64,000 nucleotides of DNA, taken from assembly GCF_036016955.1 (NCBI RefSeq), contig NZ_JAYWXI010000003.1:186001-250000 (forward strand), given 5' to 3'. Positions within the stretch are counted from its first letter, which is position 1. The number at the start of each line of letters is the position of its first letter. The notes beneath the pieces were generated by a model, which did not search any database, had not been told where the DNA came from, and was given only the letters and a program-made list of their open reading frames with translations. The position numbers and the translations under genes are program-made. Positions 1 to 8,316 of the stretch are shown piece after piece. The DNA comes from JAYWXI01 sp036016955. GTDB taxonomy: Bacteria > Bacteroidota > Bacteroidia > Flavobacteriales > Weeksellaceae.

Positions 1-461
1 ATTTCGTTCGAGAAGCCTTTACCGCTAATTTGGGGCGTTCGGCCTTCCACCAAAAATTTTTTGAATCTTTTGTGGTCAAAATCTTGATCCACCCCTTTGA
101 ATATAATTCCCGCAAAATTATCTTCCGTCCGCATAATACCACTAACGGTAACAAATTTTTGTACGGCATCAACCTCCGGAAGGGCTTTTATTTTTTCCAG
201 TTGAAAATTTTCGGCACTCAGCACCGAAGAATTATACGAAGAGTTGGATTTTTGGGACTTAATCTGAATCGCTCCTCCGAAATCGGTCAATCTCTTTTTA
301 ATGGCATTTTTGGAGCCAATTCCCGTAGAAACGGTAATGAGGGAAACAATCACCCCCAAAGCCACCGACAAACGACCAATGAAAATAATCACCCGGGAGA
401 GGTTATTTTTGTTATCTTTGGAAAACGCTATCTTTTTTGCAAAATATATGGGAAAATTCAA
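1..461 (-). CDS. FtsX/LolC-like ABC transporter permease, N-terminal part (runs off the window)
   Basis: Reading the complement gives an uninterrupted N-terminus of about 153 residues containing NFPIYFAKKIAF, a hydrophobic helix (about residues 24-44, VIIFIGRLSVALGVIVSL) and then a periplasmic-type stretch. This is typical of the LolC/E, MacB and FtsX permease superfamily, whose first transmembrane helix precedes a large extracytoplasmic domain. These permeases work with an ATPase in lipoprotein release or export; which one applies here cannot be decided from the fragment. A TTG start at 461 is preferred because a consensus -7 box (480-487) lies just upstream and family members begin with the same NFP motif. 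The start region overlaps the divergent namZ start by 14 nt. Confidence 0.72.
   Translation of the reverse strand, partial: MNFPIYFAKKIAFSKDNKNNLSRVIIFIGRLSVALGVIVSLITVSTGIGSKNAIKKRLTDFGGAIQIKSQKSNSSYNSSVLSAENFQLEKIKALPEVDAVQKFVTVSGIMRTEDNFAGIIFKGVDQDFDHKRFKKFLVEGRTPQISGKGFSNE
413..420 (+). promoter_or_regulatory. -7 box of namZ (TATCTTTG)
   Basis: TATCTTTG matches the Bacteroidota TAnnTTTG consensus 27 nt before the namZ ATG. A second match, TATTTTTG, lies at 404-411. Both sit inside the coding region of the divergent permease gene. Confidence 0.5.
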
Positions 462-1704
462 GACCGTAGTTTTAAGCTTCAAAATTAAAAATTTACTATT
501 GATTAGCCTAATTTATTTAGGGGTATCAGGGAGAAATCAGGCGCAAATCTCTAACGGAAGACCAGAGTTAAAAAGCGGAGCCGACCGTCCGGAACTTTAT
601 CTTCCTTTGCTGAAAAATAAAAAAACGGGTGTCGTTACCAACCAGACCGGAATTGTCCTGAGCACCACCAAACACGAGGGAAATTCAGGAACCCAAACGG
701 ACACCTTAAGTATTGTGGATTTTTTATTGGAAAACGGAATTAACGTTAAAAAAGTTTTCGCGCCCGAGCATGGTTTCCGAGGCGAAGCGGATGCAGGAGA
801 ACACGTGAAAAACGGTGTAGATCACCGCACCGGGCTACCGATTATTTCGCTTTATGGTAAAAATAAAAAGCCGACGGCGGAACAGATGAAAGATTTGGAT
901 GTAATTGTCTTTGACATTCAGGATGTTGGGGTAAGATTCTACACCTATATTTCCACTTTGGCTTACGTGATGGAAGCCGCTGCCGAAAATAAAGTCGAAG
1001 TCCTCGTATTGGATCGTCCCAATCCGCACGACGGCTACATTGACGGTCCCGTTCTGAAAAAGCCTTGGCAAAGTTTTGTCGGCCTGCACCCCGTGCCGGT
1101 CGTTTATGGCATGACCATCGGAGAATACGGCAAAATGATTAACGGCGAGGGCTGGCTTAAAAACAAAATTAAAGCCAAGTACACCCTAATCCCAATGGAA
1201 AACTATCGTAAACGCCGCCGTTACCCTTTACTGAAACGCCCATCGCCTAACCTGCCCAATGAGCAAGCCATACGGCTATACCCTTCCTTATGTTTCTTTG
1301 AAGGAACTCAAGTTTCGGTGGGAAGAGGCACCCGCTGGCCTTTCCAAGTGTACGGAAGCCCTTGGACCCCTTCAATGCCCTTTACCTTTACCCCTCAACC
1401 CTCCGACGGAGCAAAAGATCCTTTCCTCAATGGGCAGCTTTGTTACGGGGAAAACCTTACCGAAACAACGGGTGATCTGAAAAGACTTAATCTTTCATGG
1501 CTGCTCAAGGCTTATCAGGCTTATCGGCACCCTAAGCAGAATTTTTTCCTTTCAAACCTGTTTTTCGACAAACTGGCCGGAACCGACAAATTAAGAAAAC
1601 AGATCATCCAAGGCAAAACCGAAAAGGAAATCCGTGAAAGCTGGCAAAAAGAACTCGAAGCCTTCCAAAAGATCAGAAGAAAATACCTCCATTACGAAGA
1701 CTAA
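448..1704 (+). CDS. namZ: DUF1343 exo-beta-N-acetylmuramidase (NamZ-like)
   Basis: A 418-residue exported protein. Residues 1-33 form a signal peptide (KIKNLLLISLIYLG core) ending around QAQ. The body carries hallmarks of the DUF1343 family: FDIQDVGVRFYTYISTL near residue 155, VLDRPNP near 187 and EGTQVSVGRGTRWPF near 286. Characterised DUF1343 proteins (NamZ, GH171) remove terminal MurNAc from peptidoglycan fragments, so a periplasmic cell-wall recycling role is expected. ATG 448 is chosen because it gives the signal peptide directly and a -7 box lies upstream; upstream in-frame sequence would be coding for the divergent permease. The stop overlaps the convergent small gene by 4 nt. Confidence 0.88.
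   Translation: MGKFKTVVLSFKIKNLLLISLIYLGVSGRNQAQISNGRPELKSGADRPELYLPLLKNKKTGVVTNQTGIVLSTTKHEGNSGTQTDTLSIVDFLLENGINVKKVFAPEHGFRGEADAGEHVKNGVDHRTGLPIISLYGKNKKPTAEQMKDLDVIVFDIQDVGVRFYTYISTLAYVMEAAAENKVEVLVLDRPNPHDGYIDGPVLKKPWQSFVGLHPVPVVYGMTIGEYGKMINGEGWLKNKIKAKYTLIPMENYRKRRRYPLLKRPSPNLPNEQAIRLYPSLCFFEGTQVSVGRGTRWPFQVYGSPWTPSMPFTFTPQPSDGAKDPFLNGQLCYGENLTETTGDLKRLNLSWLLKAYQAYRHPKQNFFLSNLFFDKLAGTDKLRKQIIQGKTEKEIRESWQKELEAFQKIRRKYLHYED
480..487 (-). promoter_or_regulatory. -7 box of the permease gene (TAATTTTG)
   Basis: On the minus strand TAATTTTG ends 18 nt before the proposed TTG start at 461. It lies inside the signal-peptide codons of namZ, so the two divergent genes carry each other's promoters. 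Confidence 0.5.
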
Positions 1705-1904
1705 TCGAAAGAGTCCGGCGAAGAGCCGTCTCGGTTCTTATAAAGAATAAACAAGCCTATCGAAAGGCCAATAACCCCAGCCGCTGCATTTAGAAGAGCC
1801 CGGCTCAATCTGTCGGGAGCATCGTTCCCAAAATAATTCATGGCAAACACGATAAAAAAAGTGATGACCGACAAGAGAATATGTTTTGAATTGAAAAGCT
1901 TCAT
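1701..1904 (-). CDS. small two-helix membrane protein, function unknown
   Basis: A 67-residue protein with two hydrophobic segments (about 8-26 and 38-57) and a charged tail (KNRDGSSPDSFD). I do not recognise the family. It starts 2 nt after the stop of the DUF3575 gene, so it is probably the last gene of the thioredoxin/DUF3575 operon. The close coupling and hydrophobic pattern support it as real, though small size keeps confidence moderate. It has a 4-nt tail-to-tail overlap with namZ. Confidence 0.6.
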   Translation of the reverse strand: MKLFNSKHILLSVITFFIVFAMNYFGNDAPDRLSRALLNAAAGVIGLSIGLFILYKNRDGSSPDSFD

Positions 1905-1906
1905 AT

Positions 1907-2482
1907 TTACTGAATTTTATAAGACACCATGACCCCGCCCCGATAAGGGATCCATTCGCCGCTTTTATTCCATCCGGAAGCGTGCTCGTAACGCACCCAG
2001 TTTGGAGGAATGTTTTCATAACCGTGGTAAAACCCCTGAGAAGTTCCGCCTCCGAGGTAAAAATCAATTCCCCAACGCTCTTTCCATTGGAGCTGATACC
2101 CTACCGTTGCACCCAACATATAGTTAAATCCCCGTTGAAATTTTTCGCTTCCGATGTAGTTCCATTTGGACATGTCAAAAAGACCAAACCCTGCATTTGC
2201 CCCAACATACCACCCCCGAAATGCTTTGTCGAAATAATAACGCCCCTCCAAATGCCCCATGTAAATCTGCATATGGTTTCCGAAGAAAGAACGCCATGGT
2301 GAAACAAAAGCATCCGCCTGAATGGTATATTTTTCAGCGAGTTGGTATTCCAATCCGGCATTAAGCATCCCTAAGGGAGCTAATAGTACATTTCCTTTTG
2401 CATGCAAGGCTTTTTTTTCCTGTCCGAAAATCATCGCGGTAAAGCCCAATCCCAAAAATAATCCCAGTTTAATTTTTCTCAT
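1907..2482 (-). CDS. DUF3575 outer-membrane beta-barrel-like protein
   Basis: 191 residues with a signal peptide (about 1-20, LGLFLGLGFTAMIFGQ) and alternating aromatic/hydrophobic strands. Motifs such as GNVLLAPLGMLNAGLEYQL and GHLEGRYYFDKAFRGWYVG are typical of the DUF3575 family of small Bacteroidota outer-membrane barrels. No biochemical function is established. The gene lies 10 nt after the thioredoxin gene and 2 nt before the small membrane protein, indicating co-transcription. Confidence 0.75.
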   Translation of the reverse strand: MRKIKLGLFLGLGFTAMIFGQEKKALHAKGNVLLAPLGMLNAGLEYQLAEKYTIQADAFVSPWRSFFGNHMQIYMGHLEGRYYFDKAFRGWYVGANAGFGLFDMSKWNYIGSEKFQRGFNYMLGATVGYQLQWKERWGIDFYLGGGTSQGFYHGYENIPPNWVRYEHASGWNKSGEWIPYRGGVMVSYKIQ

Positions 2483-2492
2483 CCTCGGCGGG

Positions 2493-3668
2493 TTATTTAG
2501 AAAGTTCGTTTAATAATGCTTCCTGTACGGCGGAATCCATGCCTCTAGCCTTGGACAAAGAAACCGAACGTTCCGCATACATCAATGCTTCCTGCTGTTT
2601 TCCCGTTTTGGCGTAAAGCTTTGCTAAAATATAAGTATTTTCAGGGGTTTCGGTAGCCATTACAGATTTTTCTGCCCATACCGTAGCCGCTTTTAACGAG
2701 AGTGGATTGGTAACGTGCTCGGCAAAAATAAAAGCCGTTCGGTTTAGTTCGTCCGGTTCTATGCCTTCTCCCTCCCGATAGTAAGCCAGGGCTGTTTGTT
2801 CAAAAGCGGAAAAATTACCCACCGAAGGGTAAAAATTAAGTTTTAAACGCGCCAATGCGGTTTCTGCTTCCGTTTTCCCCAAAAAGCCTCCCACTTCCGA
2901 AAGAAACAAAGCTTCATCAATCGTTCCTTTTTGGTGATCCACCGCTTTATCAACCACTGCGTTGAGTGTCACCTGTAGTTTAAACTGATCATAAACGTTT
3001 TCAGGCAAGGCTTTGATGATGGCGTTTCTGTCGCGAAGAAAAACTTGATAATTCGGATCATTCGCCGATTTCAAAAAATAAAGCAGCATGGAAACTTCGT
3101 CTCTGGAATAATCCCCAGGCTTGCGAACTTGAAAGTACCTCTCGCTGACTTTTTTGGCAAACTCAGGATCCGTGTTGGCATTAAGCTTTATCGCGTTAAA
3201 AAGAAACTCAGGATCTTTTTCTCCCTGTGCAAAACGCTCCTTCGCCGAACCGCCTTTTCCCACAGAATTGGCTTCGTTCCCCAAAGCCAAAAATTGGGAT
3301 TCCTCCAAATACCCCATTCCTTTATAAACCACCTCGCCTTCGCCATTAATGAACAAATACGTCGGGTAAGAACGAACACCGTATTTCGCCGCAATGGTCC
3401 TCCCCTCGCCTTTCTCCATATCAAAACGGGCGTTCACAAAATTATGGTTATAGTAATCCCTTACTTTCTCCTGAGGAAAAACATTCTTTTCCATCTGTTT
3501 GCAAGGACCGCACCAAGCCGCAAAAGCATCCACAAATACCAATTTGTTTTCTTTTTTTGCTTTGGCCAAGATTTCTCCAAAAGATTTATCTTCAAAAGCA
3601 ATCCCTTGTTGAGCCTGCATCTGAAAGCCCAATAGAATGGCTAACGGAAAAAGAGTCTTTCTTACCAT
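2493..3668 (-). CDS. periplasmic thioredoxin-fold protein with long helical C-terminus
   Basis: 391 residues: a signal peptide (1-20, ending QMQAQ), a thioredoxin-like domain (about 21-140) with WCGPCK (C53, C56) and the cis-proline region RSYPTYLFINGEGEV, then about 240 residues of helix-rich sequence with TPR-like character (for example LAKLYAKTGKQQEALMYAER near the end). The CXXC supports disulfide reductase or thiol-oxidoreductase activity outside the cytoplasm. Substrates are unknown. It heads a three-gene operon with DUF3575 and a small membrane protein, which hints at a role in envelope protein maturation (inference). Confidence 0.82.
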   Translation of the reverse strand: MVRKTLFPLAILLGFQMQAQQGIAFEDKSFGEILAKAKKENKLVFVDAFAAWCGPCKQMEKNVFPQEKVRDYYNHNFVNARFDMEKGEGRTIAAKYGVRSYPTYLFINGEGEVVYKGMGYLEESQFLALGNEANSVGKGGSAKERFAQGEKDPEFLFNAIKLNANTDPEFAKKVSERYFQVRKPGDYSRDEVSMLLYFLKSANDPNYQVFLRDRNAIIKALPENVYDQFKLQVTLNAVVDKAVDHQKGTIDEALFLSEVGGFLGKTEAETALARLKLNFYPSVGNFSAFEQTALAYYREGEGIEPDELNRTAFIFAEHVTNPLSLKAATVWAEKSVMATETPENTYILAKLYAKTGKQQEALMYAERSVSLSKARGMDSAVQEALLNELSK

Positions 3669-3685
3669 GAATTATGAAATTTCGG

Positions 3686-3693
3686 CAAAGATA
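3686..3693 (-). promoter_or_regulatory. -7 box of the thioredoxin operon (TATCTTTG)
   Basis: Exact TAnnTTTG match on the minus strand, 17 nt before the ATG at 3668. Confidence 0.55.
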
Positions 3694-3730
3694 ACAATAT
3701 TGATCCAGTTAAAGACCAACGAGACTTAAT

Positions 3731-3773
3731 TGAAATAAAAAAGGTTTAATTCCTTTTACAGAACTAAACCTTT
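3731..3773 (-). terminator. terminator of the tRNA-Met pair
   Basis: Inverted repeat AAAGGTTTA / TAAACCTTT (3740-3748 and 3765-3773). On the minus strand it is followed by TTTTATTTCA, directly after the second transcribed tRNA. Confidence 0.65.
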
Positions 3774-3779
3774 CTTTAG

Positions 3780-3852
<73 letters not shown>

Positions 3853-3904
3853 GTGTTTCTTGCGGATTTCATCTTTTTCTTAAAAAAGTGAAAAAAAATC
3901 TTAG

Positions 3905-3977
<73 letters not shown>

Positions 3978-3988
3978 ATATTGGACTG

Positions 3989-4018
3989 CAAATTTACAAC
4001 TTTTTTTTTATGCTGCAA
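3989..4018 (-). promoter_or_regulatory. strong promoter of the tRNA-fMet pair
   Basis: Minus strand TTTG (4015-4018), 18 nt spacer, TAAATTTG (3989-3996): a full match to the Bacteroidota -33/-7 consensus, placed 11 nt before the tRNA 5' end. Confidence 0.75.
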
Positions 4019-4061
4019 ATTTCTAATCTATTTTTTTCTAAAAAATCATTAAAGCCTTTAG

Positions 4062-4892
4062 TTACCCCTTCACCAAAACACTCTCCTTCTGCACTTTTCT
4101 ATACGTACGGGCACAAAGCGCAATGCTGAGTTCATAAAGAACCAAAAGCGGTAATGCCGCCATCATCATGCTAAGCACATCCGCCGGCGTAATAACAGCC
4201 GCAATCACCATGATCACCACAATAGCATGACGTCGGTACGTGCGGAGGAACATCGGGGTAAGAATCCCAATAACGGTGAGAAAATAAACAATAATGGGAA
4301 ACAAAAAAACCACCCCCATACCTATCACAATTTGGAAAAACAATGCCGCATAATCGGATAAATCGTACAGCGGTTCAATAATATCCGAAATCTTAAATAC
4401 CACCCCAAAATTAATGGCAAAAGGAAGAATCAAAAAATACCCGCAAAGCACCCCCAGCATAAACAATAGCCAAACCGAATTAATCAACCAAACCGAATTC
4501 TTCTTCTCCCGCGGATGCAGCGCAGGAGAGATAAAACGCCAAAGCTCCCAAACAATGTAAGGAAAAGCCAAGACAATACCTCCGACAACCGAAACCGCCA
4601 TCATAACGTTAAATTGCTGGTAAAGTTTCTGAACCCGTACCGGAAAATCCGCAGGCAACTCAATGGCTGATTGTCCGGTAATCTGGTGCGATAAAAAATT
4701 AATCAACCTGAACGTGGGAAAATCATTGCGCACCGGCCCAAAAAAAATAGAATCGATAATCCAGTTAATATTAAACCCCACAATAAAACCACAGACCACC
4801 ACGGCAATCACGCAGCGCAACAAGTGCCCGCGAAGTTCGCCGATGTGTCCCAATAAAGACATTTCTTTTTCGTCGTTCGTTTTGTTCATCAT
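4062..4892 (-). CDS. tatC: Sec-independent protein translocase TatC
   Basis: About 276 residues from the MMNKTND start, with six hydrophobic helices and the conserved TatC N-terminus (LLGHIGELRGHLLRC) and WELWRFISPALHPREKK region that forms the twin-arginine signal binding surface. It is the core receptor of the Tat system for folded proteins. No tatA/B gene is adjacent. An earlier ATG at 4922 would add MLFVCVFKKK, which is unlike the family; 4889 is an equally good alternative start. A -7-like box (TACTTTCG, 4951-4958) lies upstream. Confidence 0.92.
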   Translation of the reverse strand: MMNKTNDEKEMSLLGHIGELRGHLLRCVIAVVVCGFIVGFNINWIIDSIFFGPVRNDFPTFRLINFLSHQITGQSAIELPADFPVRVQKLYQQFNVMMAVSVVGGIVLAFPYIVWELWRFISPALHPREKKNSVWLINSVWLLFMLGVLCGYFLILPFAINFGVVFKISDIIEPLYDLSDYAALFFQIVIGMGVVFLFPIIVYFLTVIGILTPMFLRTYRRHAIVVIMVIAAVITPADVLSMMMAALPLLVLYELSIALCARTYRKVQKESVLVKG

Positions 4893-4950
4893 TTTTTTCT
4901 TGAAAACACAGACGAAAAGCATTTCTTCGTTTCCATCCGTATTAATCGTG

Positions 4951-4958
4951 CGAAAGTA
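4951..4958 (-). promoter_or_regulatory. probable -7 box of tatC (TACTTTCG)
   Basis: One mismatch to TAnnTTTG on the minus strand, 58 nt before the preferred tatC start. The remainder of the 4923-5034 gap shows no gene. Confidence 0.35.
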
Positions 4959-5034
4959 CGGAATATTTATTTTTCCGCCATAATCCGCTTTGGGTTCAAT
5001 GCTTCTATTTTTATTTTTTTCTCTAAAAATCCGT

Positions 5035-8000
5035 TTAATTTTTAACCAACTTTATGGTGGATCGGCCGCTTCCCGAAGCCACGACCTCGATATGGGTGGA
5101 AATCCGTTCCTTAAGTTCGGAAAGATGCGAAATAACCCCAATGGTTTTTCCCTCGCTGTGCAGATTAGACAAAGCACTGAGAGCAACATCCAAGTAATCC
5201 GAATCCAACGTCCCGAATCCCTCATCAATAAACATGGTGTCCACCCGCATATTCTTACTGGCCATCCCGGCCAAACCAAGTGCCAAAGCCAACGAAACAA
5301 TAAATTTTTCGCCTCCGGAGAGATTTTGAACCGTTCGTTGTTCGTTATTCTGAAAACGATCCATCACCAACAAGTCAAAAGGGTTGGAAGCAAGGGAGTT
5401 ACGCTTCAATATGTAACGGTCAGATATTTTCACCAATTGACGGTTGGCCAGTCCCACCAAATGTTCGAACGTGAGCGATTGGGCAAAATTACGGTATTTT
5501 TTACCGTCACTGGAGCCAATAAGTTCCGCCAATGCCCCCCAACGTCGACAGAGATTCTGTTGTTTTTCTTTTTCTTTCAGTTTTTTTGCATTACGGCGAC
5601 GATTTTCCTCATCAGCCTGAAGTTTTTGTCTCAAGGCTCCCATGGTCTGAGCCCATTGTTCCGCCACGGCTTTATGGGCATCCCATTCGTCCTGAAGCTC
5701 TTGCAGTGTTTTTTCCGTGAGAGCCTGCTGCCGAAGTGTATCGTACTCTTCAATTTTAGTTTGGAGGACGGCTTTGGATTGTTGCAACAAAGAGCCTGCT
5801 GCGTTACGGCATTTTTCTGCTTCGCTTTTTTCGGTCTCAAAACGATGAATTTCGGCATGGAGTGCACGTTCTTTTTCATCCGCAGAAAAATCGCCGAACA
5901 GTTCCTTCCGTTCCCCAGCCAATTGCTCTATTTCTCCGTTGAGCCGAGCCAATTCTTCCGTTTGAGCTTTCAAAAAAGAGGACTGGCTCTCTTCTTCTTT
6001 TCGGGCTACGGCAACAGACTGAAGCAAATCCGAAATCAGCCGTTCATGTTCCAAAATTTGACTTTGATGGCTTTTCCAGGCGTCCAAATGCGCTCTCAGC
6101 TGGGACAGGTTCTCGGCTTGGTAAAACGAAAGACTTCGGGCAAAAGTCTCTTTCTGACTCTCCCGTTTTTTTTGCAATTTGGAAAGGGCTGTCTTTCGGT
6201 CTTCCATTCTTTGAATGAGGAGTTTGCCCTCAGCCTGACTGGTTTTTAGAGTTTCTGACACGTCTTCTTTAGCTTTCAAAAGAGCCGGTAATTTTTCGTC
6301 CCGAAGCAAGGTCACCTCGCGTTCCATCTGATAAACCCCCTCAATCGTTTCGTTGAGGACTTTAAGCCTTTGCCTCTTTTTTAGAATAAGTTGTTCCAGC
6401 GCTTCAACCAAAGGTTGGCCTTCCTTCGGTTTTTCTGTTTCCCAATGGATTTCCTCTTGGAAAGCCTCTCGTTTTTCGACTAAATCCGCACAATGCTGCT
6501 CCTCTTTTGTTAAATTTTGCCTGGCATGCTCCAAATCCGAATTCAGCTTTGCCAAACGTTCGTTATCTGCTCTTAACTGAACGTCAACTTTTTGCCACTC
6601 TTGCTTCAAGACCTTCAGTTCGCTTTCTTTTTCGTCGGTCCGAGGCTCAATGCCTTGAGCAAAAGGATGTTCCAATGCTCCACAAAGTGGACACGCTTCC
6701 CCTTCCTTCAGACGATGGCGGTGAGGCTCCAAGCTCTGCACCGTCCGAATCAGTAAAAGATTTTCTTCCAACAATTTGATTTTGTCTTCAAGACGAACCG
6801 CCGTTTCTTTTTGAACCTTTATGTTTTTTTCGAGATCGCTCTTCGAGGTTAAAAGCTTCTCCTCCTTACAAATTAAATCCTGCTTTGCATTAAGGGCAGC
6901 TCCCCATTGCTCCTCAAGGGCAATTCGCTCTTTAAGACGAAGTCCTTCATCCGTAATCCTCTGTTTTTCTTCCAAAAGAACATTTACCGACTTTCCTTCT
7001 GCCAGCGCTTCCATTTTGGCTTTCAACTGATGCAATTGCGAAGTTCCCTTTGCCCAATCCTCCTCCTTTTCCGAAAGGGAGAGAGCCTGTTTCTCCGACT
7101 TCAAAGTAAGGGTTTCCAACGCCTCTTCCAGTGCCGAAATTTCGAAATAAAGCCCCTTCAGCTCCTCATCGTAGACCGAAAGTTGCTTCCCCTGAGTTTC
7201 AATCAGAGCGAAATCCGATACCAAAGCCTCGTAAGCTCCGTGAGACTGAACCCAAAGTTGTTTCGCATGAAGTTCCTTTTCGTACACCCGTCGAAGTTTT
7301 TCCTGCTTTTCGATTTCTTTCCCGATGGAAGAAAGCCGATCTGCAAGCTGTTGGGACTTTTCAACAATGGGACGCTTGGTTTTATTTTTTTCCGCCAGTT
7401 GCGTATCGAGCTCCCGAACCCGCTTCAGAATCGGAACCATGTTCTTCTGACTGACTTTGGAGTGCTCCAATCGGGCTTGTGATTCCCGATAAACTTTATC
7501 GGTTTCCGTCACTTGGATTTCCAGCTCGGGAAGTTTTTGCCGAATCTCGGAAATTTCGCTTTCCAAACGCAACATCCCGGTTTTCCAAACACGCGCCTGC
7601 TCTGTGGTCAAAAGAACCGCTTCCGCTTGATTTTTGTGTTGTTCTGCTTCTTTAAAGGCTTCATCAAGCGATCGGGTCTCTTCTTCAGAAAGCGGTCGAA
7701 AAGCCTCCAATTCCAAAGCTATTTTTTCCAGTATACGATTCTCGGTTTTGTTGCGTTCAAATACTCTTCTGGAAATTTCACCGTAAATTTCCGTTCCCGT
7801 CATCTGCTCTAAAAGCTCCCCTTTTTCGTTGGGTTTTGCCTGAAGAAACGCCGCAAAACTTCCCTGAGCCAAAAGAATTACCTTAGTAAATTGTTCGAAG
7901 GTAAGCCCTACGATTTCAACAATTTTGGCATCGCAAGCCCTTACCTGATCGGCTACGATTCGATTATCGGCATCCGCTATCCTGCGATGTACCGGTTTAA

Positions 8001-8313
8001 GATTGCCGTTTCGGTTCTTCTCCTGCTGCCAGGACGCTTTCCATTGTTTCCCCGAAACTTCAAAAACAATTTCCGAATAGCAATCTTTCTCCCCTCGGGT
8101 CATGACGGCATTTTCGCTCGCACTAATTTCCACCCTCGGCGTTTTTCCGTACAAAGCCAACACAATGGCATCAAGAATCGAACTCTTACCCGCTCCCGTG
8201 TTACCCGTAATGGCAAAAAGCCCCTCGCTGGAAAAGGATGGATGGGTGAAATCAATTTCGTTGTCCCCCGAAAGCGAATTGATATTTTTGAATCGGAGTT
8301 GGAGTATTTTCAT
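5035..8313 (-). CDS. sbcC: SbcC-type exonuclease ATPase subunit
   Basis: 1092 residues of the SMC/Rad50 type. Walker A GNTGAGKSS lies at 37-45, long charged coiled coils flank a zinc-hook motif CPLC near residue 535, and the C-terminal lobe has the ABC signature NLSGGEKFIVSLALALGLA (about 997) followed by Walker B VDTMFIDEGFGTLD (about 1027). SbcC is the ATPase of the SbcCD nuclease that cleaves DNA hairpins and processes broken ends. It begins 3 nt after sbcD ends, a typical sbcDC operon. Length is normal for the family. Confidence 0.95.
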   Translation of the reverse strand: MKILQLRFKNINSLSGDNEIDFTHPSFSSEGLFAITGNTGAGKSSILDAIVLALYGKTPRVEISASENAVMTRGEKDCYSEIVFEVSGKQWKASWQQEKNRNGNLKPVHRRIADADNRIVADQVRACDAKIVEIVGLTFEQFTKVILLAQGSFAAFLQAKPNEKGELLEQMTGTEIYGEISRRVFERNKTENRILEKIALELEAFRPLSEEETRSLDEAFKEAEQHKNQAEAVLLTTEQARVWKTGMLRLESEISEIRQKLPELEIQVTETDKVYRESQARLEHSKVSQKNMVPILKRVRELDTQLAEKNKTKRPIVEKSQQLADRLSSIGKEIEKQEKLRRVYEKELHAKQLWVQSHGAYEALVSDFALIETQGKQLSVYDEELKGLYFEISALEEALETLTLKSEKQALSLSEKEEDWAKGTSQLHQLKAKMEALAEGKSVNVLLEEKQRITDEGLRLKERIALEEQWGAALNAKQDLICKEEKLLTSKSDLEKNIKVQKETAVRLEDKIKLLEENLLLIRTVQSLEPHRHRLKEGEACPLCGALEHPFAQGIEPRTDEKESELKVLKQEWQKVDVQLRADNERLAKLNSDLEHARQNLTKEEQHCADLVEKREAFQEEIHWETEKPKEGQPLVEALEQLILKKRQRLKVLNETIEGVYQMEREVTLLRDEKLPALLKAKEDVSETLKTSQAEGKLLIQRMEDRKTALSKLQKKRESQKETFARSLSFYQAENLSQLRAHLDAWKSHQSQILEHERLISDLLQSVAVARKEEESQSSFLKAQTEELARLNGEIEQLAGERKELFGDFSADEKERALHAEIHRFETEKSEAEKCRNAAGSLLQQSKAVLQTKIEEYDTLRQQALTEKTLQELQDEWDAHKAVAEQWAQTMGALRQKLQADEENRRRNAKKLKEKEKQQNLCRRWGALAELIGSSDGKKYRNFAQSLTFEHLVGLANRQLVKISDRYILKRNSLASNPFDLLVMDRFQNNEQRTVQNLSGGEKFIVSLALALGLAGMASKNMRVDTMFIDEGFGTLDSDYLDVALSALSNLHSEGKTIGVISHLSELKERISTHIEVVASGSGRSTIKLVKN

Positions 8314-8316
8314 GGT

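Noticed and set aside
3045..3635. A 196-codon plus-strand frame
   Set aside because: Antisense to the clearly coding thioredoxin gene; the translation has no domain pattern.
4990..6249. A 419-codon open frame on the plus strand
   Set aside because: Entirely antisense to sbcC, low-complexity Phe/Arg-rich translation, no family motif. Long antisense frames are common here because of codon bias.
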